The notes: a model not told the origin generated them from the sequence alone. A stretch of DNA of 64,000 nt from Sediminibacterium sp. (GCA_030158665.1 JAOASM010000034.1:1-64000); one strand, 5' to 3'. Shown: positions 24,880 through 34,304, numbered from the stretch's first letter. Numbers and translations: made by a program.

Positions 24880-25851
24880 ATGAAACAATTTATAAGCGTT
24901 AAGGATGTAGTTGATATCAATGCTTTGGTGCAAAAGGCTTTGGCCTATAAAGCAGCTCCATTACTTGATAAACACTTAGGAGTAGGAAAAAGAATTGGTT
25001 TGTTATTTTTAAATCCAAGTTTAAGAACAAGATTAAGTACACAGGTTGCTGCGCAAAATTTAGGAATGGAGGCCATTGTTTTCAATGTAGATAAGGAGGG
25101 ATGGGCATTGGAGTTTACAGAAGGCGCAATCATGAATGGTACAACAGTAGAACACATTAAAGACGCAGCTCCAGTGTTGGGAAATTATTTTGACATTTTA
25201 TGTATCAGGACTTTCCCAGGATTATTGGATCAAGCAGATGATTATAGTGAAAAAATTATCAATCAATTTATTCAATATGCAGGTATACCTGTAGTAAGTT
25301 TAGAGTCTGCGACATTGCATCCTTTGCAATCTTTGACAGATATCATTACCATTCAAGAATCTATGGAATTGACTGGGTCATTCAAGCATAAAAAGCCAAA
25401 AGTTGTTTTGACTTGGGCACCGCATATTAAAGCAATCCCTCAATGTGTATCCAATAGCTTTAGTGAGTGGATGAATGCTTGGGGTGAAGCTGATTTTGTC
25501 ATTGCACATCCAGTGGGTTATGAACTCTCACAAAAATTCACAGACGGGGCTACGATCATGCATGATCAAGATGCTGCATTAAAAGAGGCGGATTTTGTAT
25601 ATGTGAAAAACTGGAGTGCTTTCAATGCGTATGGCAAGGTTTTATGTACGGATGAAAATTGGATGTTGACGAATCAAAAATTAGCATTGACCAATCAGGC
25701 AAAAGTGATGCATTGTTTACCTGTTCGCCGTAATGTTGAATTAAGTGATGAAATATTAGATGGACCCAATAGTTTAGTGACTAAAGAAGCATCCAACAGG
25801 GTTTGGGCTGCACAGGCAGTACTAGCAAGTATCTTAAAATCTACACATTAA
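24880..25851 (+). CDS. argF': N-acyl-ornithine carbamoyltransferase (acetyl- or succinyl-type)
   Basis: 323 residues of the transcarbamylase family. The carbamoyl phosphate loop is NPSLRTR (45-51) instead of the STRTR of ordinary ornithine transcarbamylase, and residues 72-79 read KEGWALEF, both marks of N-acyl-ornithine transcarbamylases; HCLPVRRNVELSD is near the C-terminus. From memory, the residue before the EH pair sets acyl choice: Pro90 in the Bacteroides fragilis succinyl enzyme, Glu92 in the Xanthomonas acetyl enzyme. Here it is Val90. The acyl group is therefore left open. Product: N-acyl-citrulline. Confidence 0.9.
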   Translation: MKQFISVKDVVDINALVQKALAYKAAPLLDKHLGVGKRIGLLFLNPSLRTRLSTQVAAQNLGMEAIVFNVDKEGWALEFTEGAIMNGTTVEHIKDAAPVLGNYFDILCIRTFPGLLDQADDYSEKIINQFIQYAGIPVVSLESATLHPLQSLTDIITIQESMELTGSFKHKKPKVVLTWAPHIKAIPQCVSNSFSEWMNAWGEADFVIAHPVGYELSQKFTDGATIMHDQDAALKEADFVYVKNWSAFNAYGKVLCTDENWMLTNQKLALTNQAKVMHCLPVRRNVELSDEILDGPNSLVTKEASNRVWAAQAVLASILKSTH

Positions 25852-25855
25852 AATC

Positions 25856-26638
25856 ATGGAACCATTATACGTCATTAAAATAGGAGGCAATATCGTTGAC
25901 AATCCAGTATTGTTAACCGAATGCTTACAGGCTTTTGCGACCATTCAGGGTCAGGCTATTTTAGTGCACGGTGGTGGAAAGTTAGCGACTAGTATGGCTC
26001 AAAAAATGGGTATAGAACAAACTATGATTGAAGGAAGAAGGGTGACAGATATAGAGACACTTAAAATTGTCACCATGGTGTACGCCGGGAATATCAATAA
26101 AAATATAGTCGCTCAACTACAGTCAAATGGTGTTAATGCAATTGGATTGACGGGTGCGGATGGTAATTTAATTCAAGCACACAAAAGAGTAAACAATGCT
26201 ATCGACTATGGTTTTGTTGGAGATGTAGATCAAGTAAATGAGGTGCTAATACAATCATTACTTTCAAATGGGATGAAACTAGTAATTGCCCCTATCACAC
26301 ACGATGGAAATGGGCAATTATTGAATACCAATGCAGATACCATTGCCCAATCCATTGCGGTTGCCATGGCTGCTCAATATCAGGTGCATTTAATATACGG
26401 TTTTGAAAAAGAGGGTGTTTTATTAGACGTAAACAATCCTAGTTCAATCATCGCAAAAATCGATCAGCCCAGCTATGCCAAACTGAAAGAAGATAAGATC
26501 ATCTTCGAAGGAATGGTACCTAAAATCGACAATGCTTATTTAGCCTTAGTAGGTGGTGTACAATCCGTCATCATTGGTAGGGCAGAAAAAATGAATGAAT
26601 TAATCAATGGTACCGCAGGTACGACAATCAAAATCTAA
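25856..26638 (+). CDS. argB: Acetylglutamate kinase
   Basis: Amino-acid kinase family, 260 residues; phosphorylates N-acyl-glutamate. The N-terminal KIGGNIVDNP and the glycine loop LVHGGGKLATSM (about 36-47) bind ATP and substrate; GMVPKIDNAYLALVGGVQSV with the conserved lysine is at about 222-241. Arginine-inhibited kinases carry an extra N-terminal helix of about 20-30 residues; it is absent here, suggesting the insensitive type. Its stop overlaps the argE start by one base. Confidence 0.94.
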   Translation: MEPLYVIKIGGNIVDNPVLLTECLQAFATIQGQAILVHGGGKLATSMAQKMGIEQTMIEGRRVTDIETLKIVTMVYAGNINKNIVAQLQSNGVNAIGLTGADGNLIQAHKRVNNAIDYGFVGDVDQVNEVLIQSLLSNGMKLVIAPITHDGNGQLLNTNADTIAQSIAVAMAAQYQVHLIYGFEKEGVLLDVNNPSSIIAKIDQPSYAKLKEDKIIFEGMVPKIDNAYLALVGGVQSVIIGRAEKMNELINGTAGTTIKI

Positions 26639-27744
26639 TGTCACAAAAAAATACGATACAAGAAAATATACATGACTTGCCATCCCTTTTTCAGGATGCA
26701 TTACAATTACTCAAATCTTTGATTGCTATCCCTTCATTTAGTAAAGAGGAAGCAGCCACTGCCGATTGCATTCAAGATTTTTTTCATCAACATCATGTTG
26801 AATGCAATAGGCTGAAAAATAATATTTGGTCTAAGAATGTGCATTTTGATCCAGCAAAACCAACCATTTTACTCAATTCTCATCATGATACTGTAAGGCC
26901 TAACAAAGGGTATACATTAGATCCATTTGAATCTATAGAAAAAGAAGGCAAGCTGTATGGTTTAGGCAGTAATGATGCTGGCGGTTGTTTAGTCAGTCTC
27001 ATCGCAACCTATTTATATTTTTATGATAAAAAAGGACTTGCTTATAATCTCATTTTTGTTGCTTCTGCAGAAGAAGAAATTTCTGGAACAGATGGCATTG
27101 AATTGGTATTAAAGCATCTTCCAAAAATAGATTTTGGCATCGTTGGTGAGCCAACTTTATTGGACATGGCGATTGCTGAAAGAGGCTTATTGGTATTGGA
27201 TGTGGTGGCAACAGGAACATCAGGACACGCAGCTAGAGGGGAAGGTGAAAATGCGATCTATACATTATTACCTGCATTGGAATGGTTCCAAAATTATCAA
27301 TTTGAAAAAGTGTCCGACCTTTTAGGTCCAGTTAAAATGACTGTAACTGTGATAGAGACCGAAAACAAGCAACATAATGTGGTACCATCAATTTGCAAGA
27401 TGGTCGTAGATGTGCGTGTGAATGAATTGTATAGTTTTGAAGAAATTTTAGAAATCATTGCTTCGCATGTGACTATAGGGGTAAAGCCTCGTAGTCTAAG
27501 AATGCGTTCCTCTGGTATTGCCTTAGATCATGTCTTAGTTAAAGCTGGATTGGATTTGGGCAAAAGTTATTATGGCTCACCAACCACTTCGGATAAAGCA
27601 TTAATGCCTTTTCCAACTTTAAAAATGGGTCCAGGAGATTCTGCAAGAAGTCATACTGCAGATGAATTTATATTTACACAAGAAATAGAAACGGGAATCC
27701 AAACCTACATTCAATTACTTGAAAACATTTTTTCTTATGAGTAA
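26638..27744 (+). CDS. argE: M20 family deacylase, N-acetyl-citrulline or N-acetyl-ornithine deacetylase
   Basis: Zinc-dependent M20 peptidase-family hydrolase, 368 residues. Metal and catalytic residues visible: H82-x-D84 (SHHDTV), D113 (GSNDAGG), the glutamates of SAEEEISG (144-149) and a late H in SHTADEF. Because the cluster carries an acyl-ornithine carbamoyltransferase, the natural substrate is probably N-acyl-citrulline. The ATG shares a base with the argB stop and the gene overlaps argH by eight bases, so translation is likely coupled. Confidence 0.9.
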   Translation: MSQKNTIQENIHDLPSLFQDALQLLKSLIAIPSFSKEEAATADCIQDFFHQHHVECNRLKNNIWSKNVHFDPAKPTILLNSHHDTVRPNKGYTLDPFESIEKEGKLYGLGSNDAGGCLVSLIATYLYFYDKKGLAYNLIFVASAEEEISGTDGIELVLKHLPKIDFGIVGEPTLLDMAIAERGLLVLDVVATGTSGHAARGEGENAIYTLLPALEWFQNYQFEKVSDLLGPVKMTVTVIETENKQHNVVPSICKMVVDVRVNELYSFEEILEIIASHVTIGVKPRSLRMRSSGIALDHVLVKAGLDLGKSYYGSPTTSDKALMPFPTLKMGPGDSARSHTADEFIFTQEIETGIQTYIQLLENIFSYE

Positions 27745-29074
27745 GCTTTGGCAAAAAAACAATAAGACTGCAGCTTCTGTAGAACAATTTACTATTGGTA
27801 AGGATCAGCAAATGGATCAATACCTTGCTGCTTATGACGTATTGGGCTCCATTGCACATACAACCATGTTGTCTGAAGTAGGCTTATTGACCAAAGAGGA
27901 GCAAGTACAACTCAAAAAAGCATTGATCGAAATTTATGCTACTATCCAAGCGGGTGATTTTGAATTGGAAGAAGGGGTAGAAGACATTCACTCACAGGTA
28001 GAAATACTTTTGACCAAAAAGCTGGGAGATATAGGTAAAAAAATACATAGTGCAAGAAGTAGGAACGATCAAGTGCTAGTTGATATCAAGTTATTCTTAC
28101 GTGCTGAGATCACTAAGTTAAGTGAGTCTATTCAAGCATTCTTTACTTTACTTCAGTCAAAGAGTGAAATGCATAAGACAGACTTATTACCTGGCTACAC
28201 CCATCTTCAATTGGCGATGCCCTCCTCGTTTGGATTATGGTTTGGTGCTTATGCGGAAAGTTTAGTGGATGATATGACCATGCTACAAGCTGCGTATAAA
28301 ATAGTCAATAAAAATCCTTTGGGATCTGCAGCCGGTTATGGTTCATCTTTCCCAATCAATAGAACTAGAACAACAGAATTACTAGGATTTGAAACGTTAA
28401 ACTACAATGTCGTGTATGCGCAAATGGGCAGGGGTAAGGCGGAGCGTGTGACTGCAATGGCGATGGCCAATATTGCAGATACTTTGGCAAGATTAAGTAT
28501 GGATGCCTGCTTATTTTTGAATCAGAATTTTAGTTTTATACATTTTCCAGAAGCATTAACGACTGGATCTAGTATCATGCCACATAAAAAAAATCCGGAT
28601 GTCTTTGAACTCATCCGTTCTTATTGTAATCGAATTAAAGCATTGCCAAATGAGATCATGATGATGACCACCAATTTACCTTCAGGTTATCATAGAGATT
28701 TACAATTATTAAAAGAACATTTGTTCCCTGCATTTGCAGAATTAAACCATTGTATAGAGATGGCATCTTTGATGATTGAACATATGGAAGTCAAAAAAGA
28801 CTTACTCAAGGACCCAAAATATCAGTTCTTGTTTAGTGTAGAAGAAGTGAATAAACTAGTAAACAATGGTATGCCATTTAGGGACGCGTATAAAAAAATT
28901 GGCCTAGATATTGAGGCTGGACAGTTTACTTACAGTACCGAATTAAACCATCTGCATGAAGGAAGCATCGGAAATTTATGCAATCCCCAAATTGCTGCCC
29001 AAATGGCCTTGGTTATCAATGGTTTTGGAACAGATCAGGTAGCACAAAGAATTCAGCAATTATTGGCGTTATAA
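27737..29074 (+). CDS. argH: Argininosuccinate lyase
   Basis: Cleaves argininosuccinate into arginine and fumarate. 445 residues from ATG 27737; the frame is open to 27719, but MSKLWQKN is the family start. The fumarase/aspartase superfamily signature GSSIMPHKKNPD is at 277-288, and the substrate loops SARSRNDQVLVD and PGYTHLQLAMPSS are present. Last gene of the arginine cluster. Confidence 0.97.
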   Translation: MSKLWQKNNKTAASVEQFTIGKDQQMDQYLAAYDVLGSIAHTTMLSEVGLLTKEEQVQLKKALIEIYATIQAGDFELEEGVEDIHSQVEILLTKKLGDIGKKIHSARSRNDQVLVDIKLFLRAEITKLSESIQAFFTLLQSKSEMHKTDLLPGYTHLQLAMPSSFGLWFGAYAESLVDDMTMLQAAYKIVNKNPLGSAAGYGSSFPINRTRTTELLGFETLNYNVVYAQMGRGKAERVTAMAMANIADTLARLSMDACLFLNQNFSFIHFPEALTTGSSIMPHKKNPDVFELIRSYCNRIKALPNEIMMMTTNLPSGYHRDLQLLKEHLFPAFAELNHCIEMASLMIEHMEVKKDLLKDPKYQFLFSVEEVNKLVNNGMPFRDAYKKIGLDIEAGQFTYSTELNHLHEGSIGNLCNPQIAAQMALVINGFGTDQVAQRIQQLLAL

Positions 29075-29087
29075 CCTGATTCTGATG

Positions 29088-29095
29088 TACTTTTG
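29088..29095 (+). promoter_or_regulatory. -7 element TACTTTTG of the FKBP gene
   Basis: Exact TAnnTTTG match 24 bases before ATG 29120, with a TTG at 29063-29065 in a suitable -33 position (22 bases between). It would separate this gene from the arginine operon. Confidence 0.6.
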
Positions 29096-29119
29096 GGGTC
29101 TAAATTTCAATATTTTAAG

Positions 29120-29872
29120 ATGAAAAAATCAATCATTGTCGCTTTAGCTATAGTGGGATGCGTATCAGGTTGGGCACAAACAAAGCAAGTTGCCCCTTTG
29201 AAAAAATCTACACCTGTAAAAGCTGTTCCTGTTACTAAGGCAAAACTAGCTTTGACTTATACTGCAGCTCAATCACTTAAAACAACAAAGGATAGTGCAT
29301 CTTATGCTTTAGGATACAGAATTGCACAAAGTTTAAAAGGACAAGGCTTGCAAAATGTTAATTTCGAATTATTCAAAAAAGGCATGGATGCTGGTGTGAT
29401 AGCAAAGTCACAAATACCAGATAGCTTATTAGATATATGTATTAAAAACTACCAAGATAAAATGAGTACAGAAAAAATCGCTGTAAACAGAGCAGCAGGC
29501 GCGGCATTTTTAGCAGAAAATGCAAAAAGACCAGGAGTGGTTCGTTTAACCAATGGTTTACAATATGAAGTAATGGTGGCTGGTACTGATACCACAAAAC
29601 CTACTTTAAAAAACACAGTAAGATGTCATTACCATGGCACTTTAATTGATGGTACTGTATTTGATAGTTCAGTGCAAAGAGGTGAACCAATCAGTTTTCC
29701 ATTGAATGGTGTGATCAAAGGATGGCAAGAAGCTTTACAGTTGATGACCGTAGGAAGTAAATGGAAATTATTTATTCCTTCAGAATTGGCTTATGGCGAA
29801 CGTTCTGCTGGACCAGTTATTGGACCAGGTTCTACTTTGATTTTTGAAGTGGAGTTGTTGGGTGTACAATAG
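29120..29872 (+). CDS. FKBP-type peptidyl-prolyl cis-trans isomerase, exported
   Basis: 250 residues with a signal peptide (1-20, ends GWAQ), then a basic linker, an FKBP N-terminal dimerisation domain (about 50-140, SASYALGYRIAQSLKGQ) and an FKBP C-terminal catalytic domain (about 150-250). The domain carries the active-site residues in YHGTLIDGTVFDSS, GVIKGWQEAL and IPSELAYGERSAG. This is the FkpA/Mip layout, a periplasmic folding helper. Followed by a terminator. Confidence 0.93.
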   Translation: MKKSIIVALAIVGCVSGWAQTKQVAPLKKSTPVKAVPVTKAKLALTYTAAQSLKTTKDSASYALGYRIAQSLKGQGLQNVNFELFKKGMDAGVIAKSQIPDSLLDICIKNYQDKMSTEKIAVNRAAGAAFLAENAKRPGVVRLTNGLQYEVMVAGTDTTKPTLKNTVRCHYHGTLIDGTVFDSSVQRGEPISFPLNGVIKGWQEALQLMTVGSKWKLFIPSELAYGERSAGPVIGPGSTLIFEVELLGVQ

Positions 29873-29898
29873 TATTTGATACACATAATTTATAATAC

Positions 29899-29934
29899 AA
29901 TACACTTCACATCTTCTTGTGGAGTGTATTTTGT
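29899..29934 (+). terminator. Terminator of the FKBP gene
   Basis: ATACACTTCACA pairs with TGTGGAGTGTAT (one wobble) around TCTTCT, followed by TTTTG. It lies between the FKBP gene and the next lipoprotein gene. Confidence 0.7.
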
Positions 29935-29957
29935 TTCATAGCCTTTCAATTTTTTTT

Positions 29958-30695
29958 ATGCAAAAGATTTTCGTAATCATCATTATAAGTATTAGCGCAT
30001 TTGCTTGTACACCAAACAATGTAAAAATTAGTACTGTAATTGGCAAACAGATTGATAGCGCTGGTATGCAAGGAAGTTTTGCTTTGATGGAAAATAGTAC
30101 TGAGGCTTTTACCGTATACAATTTATCGGCTTATAAGGATAGCGGTTATGCTCCATTGAATTCTTTTTTTGCGTTACCTGTTTTAATTGGTTTTGATAGA
30201 GGCCAACTCAATGCGGATACAAATACATGGGTATCTCTTGACTCTAGCGCCTATTACCAACAGCTGGTGAAGCAGATTGGCAGAACAATCCTATTGCAAG
30301 AAATTGATTCTATTCATTACGGAAAAGGGATAGTGAGTGCGAATATGGATAGTTTTTGGAGAGATGAATCTTTGTTGATCACGGCAGATGAACAACTTGG
30401 TTTTATAAAACGATTGTATTTTAATGCGTTGCCATTTCAAAAACGTAGTCAAGAACTTTTTAGAAAAATGATTTTGAAAGAACAAAATTCAAATTATCAA
30501 TTAAGTTATTTAGTTGCAACTGATACAGCTTTAGGTAATCAAGCTTGGGTGATAGGGTATGTTGAAGAGAATTTACATCCCTATTTCTTTGTGTTGCATA
30601 CCAGTGCAACAGATGGCAAAGATCTTAAGAACAGAAATATTAATTTATTAAAATCTATCTTGGCTAAAGAAGGATTCTTCAAAGGAGTTCGTTAA
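29958..30695 (+). CDS. Class D beta-lactamase-like lipoprotein, predicted inactive
   Basis: 245 residues from ATG 29958. Lipobox SAFAC with Cys17 predicts a lipoprotein. The rest aligns by eye with OXA-type class D beta-lactamases: an N-terminal beta unit (GSFALMENSTEAFTVYN), the FW-x(5)-L-x-ITADEQLGFIKRLY helix region, and WVIGYVE near the C-terminus (compare WWVGWVE). Yet the catalytic SxxK is N-S69-FF-A72, the YGN motif reads YGKG, and the KTG triad is replaced by LSYLVATD. Without the general-base lysine it should not hydrolyse beta-lactams. Role unknown, perhaps peptidoglycan or ligand binding. 35 bases upstream of ispG. Confidence 0.65.
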   Translation: MQKIFVIIIISISAFACTPNNVKISTVIGKQIDSAGMQGSFALMENSTEAFTVYNLSAYKDSGYAPLNSFFALPVLIGFDRGQLNADTNTWVSLDSSAYYQQLVKQIGRTILLQEIDSIHYGKGIVSANMDSFWRDESLLITADEQLGFIKRLYFNALPFQKRSQELFRKMILKEQNSNYQLSYLVATDTALGNQAWVIGYVEENLHPYFFVLHTSATDGKDLKNRNINLLKSILAKEGFFKGVR

Positions 30696-30730
30696 ATTGA
30701 ATTACAATTCATTTTTTATAAGCAAGTTTT

Positions 30731-32737
30731 ATGCAATACTATTCTGAATCGTTGACATCTTATAAGCGTATCCAAACTAGACCTGTTAAAGTAGGCAACT
30801 TAGTGATTGGGGGTGGGCATCCTATCCGTGTTCAAACTATGACGACTACTGATACGATGGACACCGAAGCTACTGTTGCCCAGGTGATTCGTTGTATAGA
30901 AGCAGGTGCAGAATTGGTTCGTGTGACTGCCCCGAGTAAAAAAGAAGCAGAGAATTTAGCTAATATTAAAGCGATACTTCATTCAAAAGGATACACCACG
31001 CCATTGGTTGCGGATATCCATTTTACACCCAATGCAGCTGAAATTGCTGCAAAAATTGTAGAAAAAGTAAGAGTGAATCCGGGCAATTATGTTGATAAAA
31101 AGAAGTTTGAACAAATTGATTATACAGATGCAGAGTATGTAGAGGAGATAGAACGAATTAGAGAAAGATTTACACCACTTGTGCTTATTTGTAAAGAGCA
31201 TGGCACTGCAATGCGTATCGGCACCAATCATGGATCTTTAAGTGATCGTATCATGAGTCGATATGGCGATACGGCAATTGGTATGGTAGAAAGTGCCATG
31301 GAATTTTTAAGAATTGCAAGAAGTTTAGACTATCACCAGATTATTTTGAGTATGAAATCAAGTAATCCACAAGTGATGGTGCAGGCTTATAGATTATTGA
31401 TTCAACAGATGCAACAAGAGTTCAATGAATTATATCCATTGCATTTAGGTGTGACAGAAGCGGGTGATGGGGAAGATGGAAGAATCAAGAGCGCAATTGG
31501 TATCGGTACTTTATTAGAAGATGGCATTGGAGATACCATCAGAGTGAGTTTAACAGAAGATCCTGAATTGGAAATCCCAGTATGTAAAGATTTGGTAAAA
31601 AGATACCACCATCTATCTGAAGGCAATGACACTGTTCCTGCGATTACACAATTGCCCTATAGCCCATTTGAATATAAGAGGAATTCAACATCACCTGTAC
31701 TTAATATTGGCGGCAAACAAGTACCTGTGGTTGTTGCAGATTTAAGTCATCTTGCTACAATTAAAGCAGCTGATTTAGTTGCGATTGGTTATAACTATGA
31801 TGAGGCTACTGACAAGTGGGCTATATCGGATGCTGCGGCTGATTATATTTTTATTGGTACTACGCCATTAGATTTCAATCTGCCAGGAACCCTTAGCATT
31901 ATCGCATCCCCTGCTGTTTGTTTGCAAGCAAATAATACAGAAAAGTACCATCCAATTATGGATGCTGCAGCCTATCTATCTTTTGATGCAAAACATCCGA
32001 AACTTAATTTTGTACAAATAGATTGTTATAGTGATCATCAGCCAATTGCGGATGAACTATTATTGCAAATCGCAAAAGATCCTTCAGTTGTATTTTGCTT
32101 GAGTAGTCAATGTAAAAATGCGATGCAAGCGGTTAGAAGAATGGCCATTCAACTCATGCATCTGGATATCCATCAACCTATTATTTTAGTGACAGATAGC
32201 CAATGGCAAACTACAGACGAGCATTTAATCCATTTCGCTATCGAAACAGGCGCATTATTATTAGAAGGGATTGGCGATGGAATTTGTTTAGGATTAAGTA
32301 AAGTTGCCTATGATGCAAGCGTCAATGGGTCGAATGTTTCTGGCCGTAATTATTTTAACAATTCAAGTTTAGAACAATTGTTGAATACGACTGCATTTGG
32401 CATACTACAAGCTACTAGAACCAGAATTTCAAAAACAGAATATATCTCTTGTCCAAGCTGTGGAAGGACATTATTTGAATTACAAGAAACTACTGCAAAG
32501 ATAAGAGCTGTGACCAATCACTTAAAAGGGTTAAAAATTGCCATCATGGGTTGTATTGTAAATGGTCCTGGGGAAATGGCAGATGCTGATTTTGGTTATG
32601 TTGGAAGTGGGGTAGGAAAGATTACTTTGTATAAAGGTAAAGAAGTGATGAAACGTAATATTGATAGCAATGTAGCAGTAGATGAATTAATTTTATTACT
32701 TAAAGAACACAATGCTTGGGTTGAACCAGGTAAATAA
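30731..32737 (+). CDS. ispG: 4-hydroxy-3-methylbut-2-en-1-yl diphosphate synthase, large form
   Basis: Iron-sulfur enzyme of the MEP isoprenoid pathway that converts MEcPP to HMBPP. 668 residues rather than the roughly 370 of Escherichia coli: a central domain of about 270 residues is inserted between the TIM barrel (about 15-285, with QTMTTTDTMDTEAT and VADIHFTP) and the iron-sulfur domain, as in plants, Chlamydia and other Bacteroidota. The cluster cysteines are in SCPSCGRT (about 573-580) and MGCIVNGPGEM (about 605-615). Seven bases upstream of the acyltransferase gene. Confidence 0.96.
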   Translation: MQYYSESLTSYKRIQTRPVKVGNLVIGGGHPIRVQTMTTTDTMDTEATVAQVIRCIEAGAELVRVTAPSKKEAENLANIKAILHSKGYTTPLVADIHFTPNAAEIAAKIVEKVRVNPGNYVDKKKFEQIDYTDAEYVEEIERIRERFTPLVLICKEHGTAMRIGTNHGSLSDRIMSRYGDTAIGMVESAMEFLRIARSLDYHQIILSMKSSNPQVMVQAYRLLIQQMQQEFNELYPLHLGVTEAGDGEDGRIKSAIGIGTLLEDGIGDTIRVSLTEDPELEIPVCKDLVKRYHHLSEGNDTVPAITQLPYSPFEYKRNSTSPVLNIGGKQVPVVVADLSHLATIKAADLVAIGYNYDEATDKWAISDAAADYIFIGTTPLDFNLPGTLSIIASPAVCLQANNTEKYHPIMDAAAYLSFDAKHPKLNFVQIDCYSDHQPIADELLLQIAKDPSVVFCLSSQCKNAMQAVRRMAIQLMHLDIHQPIILVTDSQWQTTDEHLIHFAIETGALLLEGIGDGICLGLSKVAYDASVNGSNVSGRNYFNNSSLEQLLNTTAFGILQATRTRISKTEYISCPSCGRTLFELQETTAKIRAVTNHLKGLKIAIMGCIVNGPGEMADADFGYVGSGVGKITLYKGKEVMKRNIDSNVAVDELILLLKEHNAWVEPGK

Positions 32738-32744
32738 CCATTTT

Positions 32745-33632
32745 ATGTATTCAATTTTCTATGCTTTATTTTATTTAATTTCATTGATTCCATGGCCTAT
32801 TGTTTATGTATTAAGTGATGGGGTAGCATTTTTATTGAGAAAGATTTTGAAATATAGAGTGGCTGTGGTGCATCATAATTTAGCCATCGCTTTTCCCAAT
32901 AAATCTATCCATGAGCGTAATCAAATTGCAAAAGAATTTTACCAAAAATTTACAGACTCCTTTTTTGAGACCATTAAATTGATCTCCATGTCTGATAAAA
33001 GCTTTACTAAGCGATTTACATCCAATGTGGAAGTGTTGAATGAGCTATATGCATCTGGTCAAAATGTGCAATTGATGGCAGGTCATTTTTTCAATTGGGA
33101 ATTTGCCAATTGGGGTGCGGCTAAATATGGTAAATATCCTTTTATCGCCGTGTACATGCCATTAAGCAATTCTTTTTTTGATAGATTGATATTGGATATG
33201 CGTAAAAGATATGGCAGTATCATGATTCCTGCGACGAATTTTAAAAATCAGTTTCATAAATATGCAACGAGTGGTCCATATGCAATGGCTTTAGCAGCGG
33301 ACCAAAATCCGGGTAATCCTAAGTCTGCATTTTGGGTTCCTTTTTTTGGACAATTAACACCTTTTGTGAAAGGGCCTGAAAAAGGCGCCAAGTTGAATAA
33401 TACTGCTCAGGTATTCATTCATTTCTATAGTACTAAAAGAGGACATTATCATGCACACTATGAAGTGATGACCACTGTGCCTAATTACTTTAAAGATGGT
33501 CAGTTGACTGCGCTTTATGTTAAAGTACTTGAAGATAAAATAAAGCAACACCCTGCTAATTATTTATGGAGTCACCGAAGATGGCGTTATCCATATGATG
33601 CAGCGACTTATGGACACTTAGTGGTAGATTAA
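32745..33632 (+). CDS. Lipid A biosynthesis acyltransferase (LpxL/HtrB family)
   Basis: Membrane-bound acyltransferase that adds a secondary acyl chain to lipid A or a related lipid. 295 residues from ATG 32745, close to family length. N-terminal membrane anchor (YALFYLISLIPWPIVYVLSDG), then the HX4E catalytic motif in GHFFNWEFANW at about 111-121 and the family segments YMPLSNSFFDRLI and AADQNPGNPKSAFWVPFFG. The C-terminal SHRRWRYPY is typical. Its stop codon shares TTAA with the stop of the convergent rhodanese gene. Confidence 0.9.
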   Translation: MYSIFYALFYLISLIPWPIVYVLSDGVAFLLRKILKYRVAVVHHNLAIAFPNKSIHERNQIAKEFYQKFTDSFFETIKLISMSDKSFTKRFTSNVEVLNELYASGQNVQLMAGHFFNWEFANWGAAKYGKYPFIAVYMPLSNSFFDRLILDMRKRYGSIMIPATNFKNQFHKYATSGPYAMALAADQNPGNPKSAFWVPFFGQLTPFVKGPEKGAKLNNTAQVFIHFYSTKRGHYHAHYEVMTTVPNYFKDGQLTALYVKVLEDKIKQHPANYLWSHRRWRYPYDAATYGHLVVD

Positions 33633-34303
33633 CTTGGAATTGATGTCTCTAGATTGTCGGTCTTCTTTGGACTTGATACAATGGTGAATTTGTTTTTTAA
33701 GAATTCAACTGCATCCCATCCATCTTGAACAATCCTGATATTATGAATGCCTTGCTTTTTTAATACAGATGCTGCAAGTAACAATTGCTTGCCCAAATCG
33801 TCGATAAGGTAGATATTAAAGTGTTCGTCTAATTCAGACATGGCACCAGGATCGCCAAATTCAATGATAGGTAGATTGATAGAGTCTTTGATATGTGCTT
33901 TGTCATAGACCTCCTCGGTTCTTATGTCTAAGATCATCAAATATTCGTCGAATGGAATATCCATTGCTAGCTCGTCTACTTCAACTTCAATGATCAGATC
34001 TATTTTTTGGTCTGCTTCAACCCATGTTGTAAAACCACCTTTTAAATATCCCTTCACTTGAGTATATCCCAAAAGCTCAAAACGCTTGATAATTAATTCT
34101 TCTGTGCCTTCGGAACACACCAAAATAATGGGGCAATCTTGCTCCATTATTTTGAGTGCATTCAATGTTTTTATTTCATCTAATGCTACATGGATTGCGC
34201 CAGGTATATAACCTTGTAAAAATTCTGAGTCAATTCTGGTATCAATGATCTGTACCGAATCGTCTTTTGACAATGCCAAAAATTGATCGAAGCTTAACTC
34301 CAT
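33629..34303 (-). CDS. Tandem rhodanese-domain protein
   Basis: 224 residues from ATG 34303; an in-frame TTG at 34312 is less likely. Two rhodanese domains: residues about 4-100, with the persulfide cysteine in ILVCSEGTEE, and about 110-205, where the corresponding position is Asp (IYLIDDLGKQ), so only the first can carry sulfur. Located one base downstream of an arsR gene, which should control it. ArsR-rhodanese pairs elsewhere handle sulfide or persulfide; the regulator here has no cysteine, so that sensing route does not apply directly. Confidence 0.85.
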   Translation of the reverse strand: MELSFDQFLALSKDDSVQIIDTRIDSEFLQGYIPGAIHVALDEIKTLNALKIMEQDCPIILVCSEGTEELIIKRFELLGYTQVKGYLKGGFTTWVEADQKIDLIIEVEVDELAMDIPFDEYLMILDIRTEEVYDKAHIKDSINLPIIEFGDPGAMSELDEHFNIYLIDDLGKQLLLAASVLKKQGIHNIRIVQDGWDAVEFLKNKFTIVSSPKKTDNLETSIPS

Positions 34304-34304
34304 A

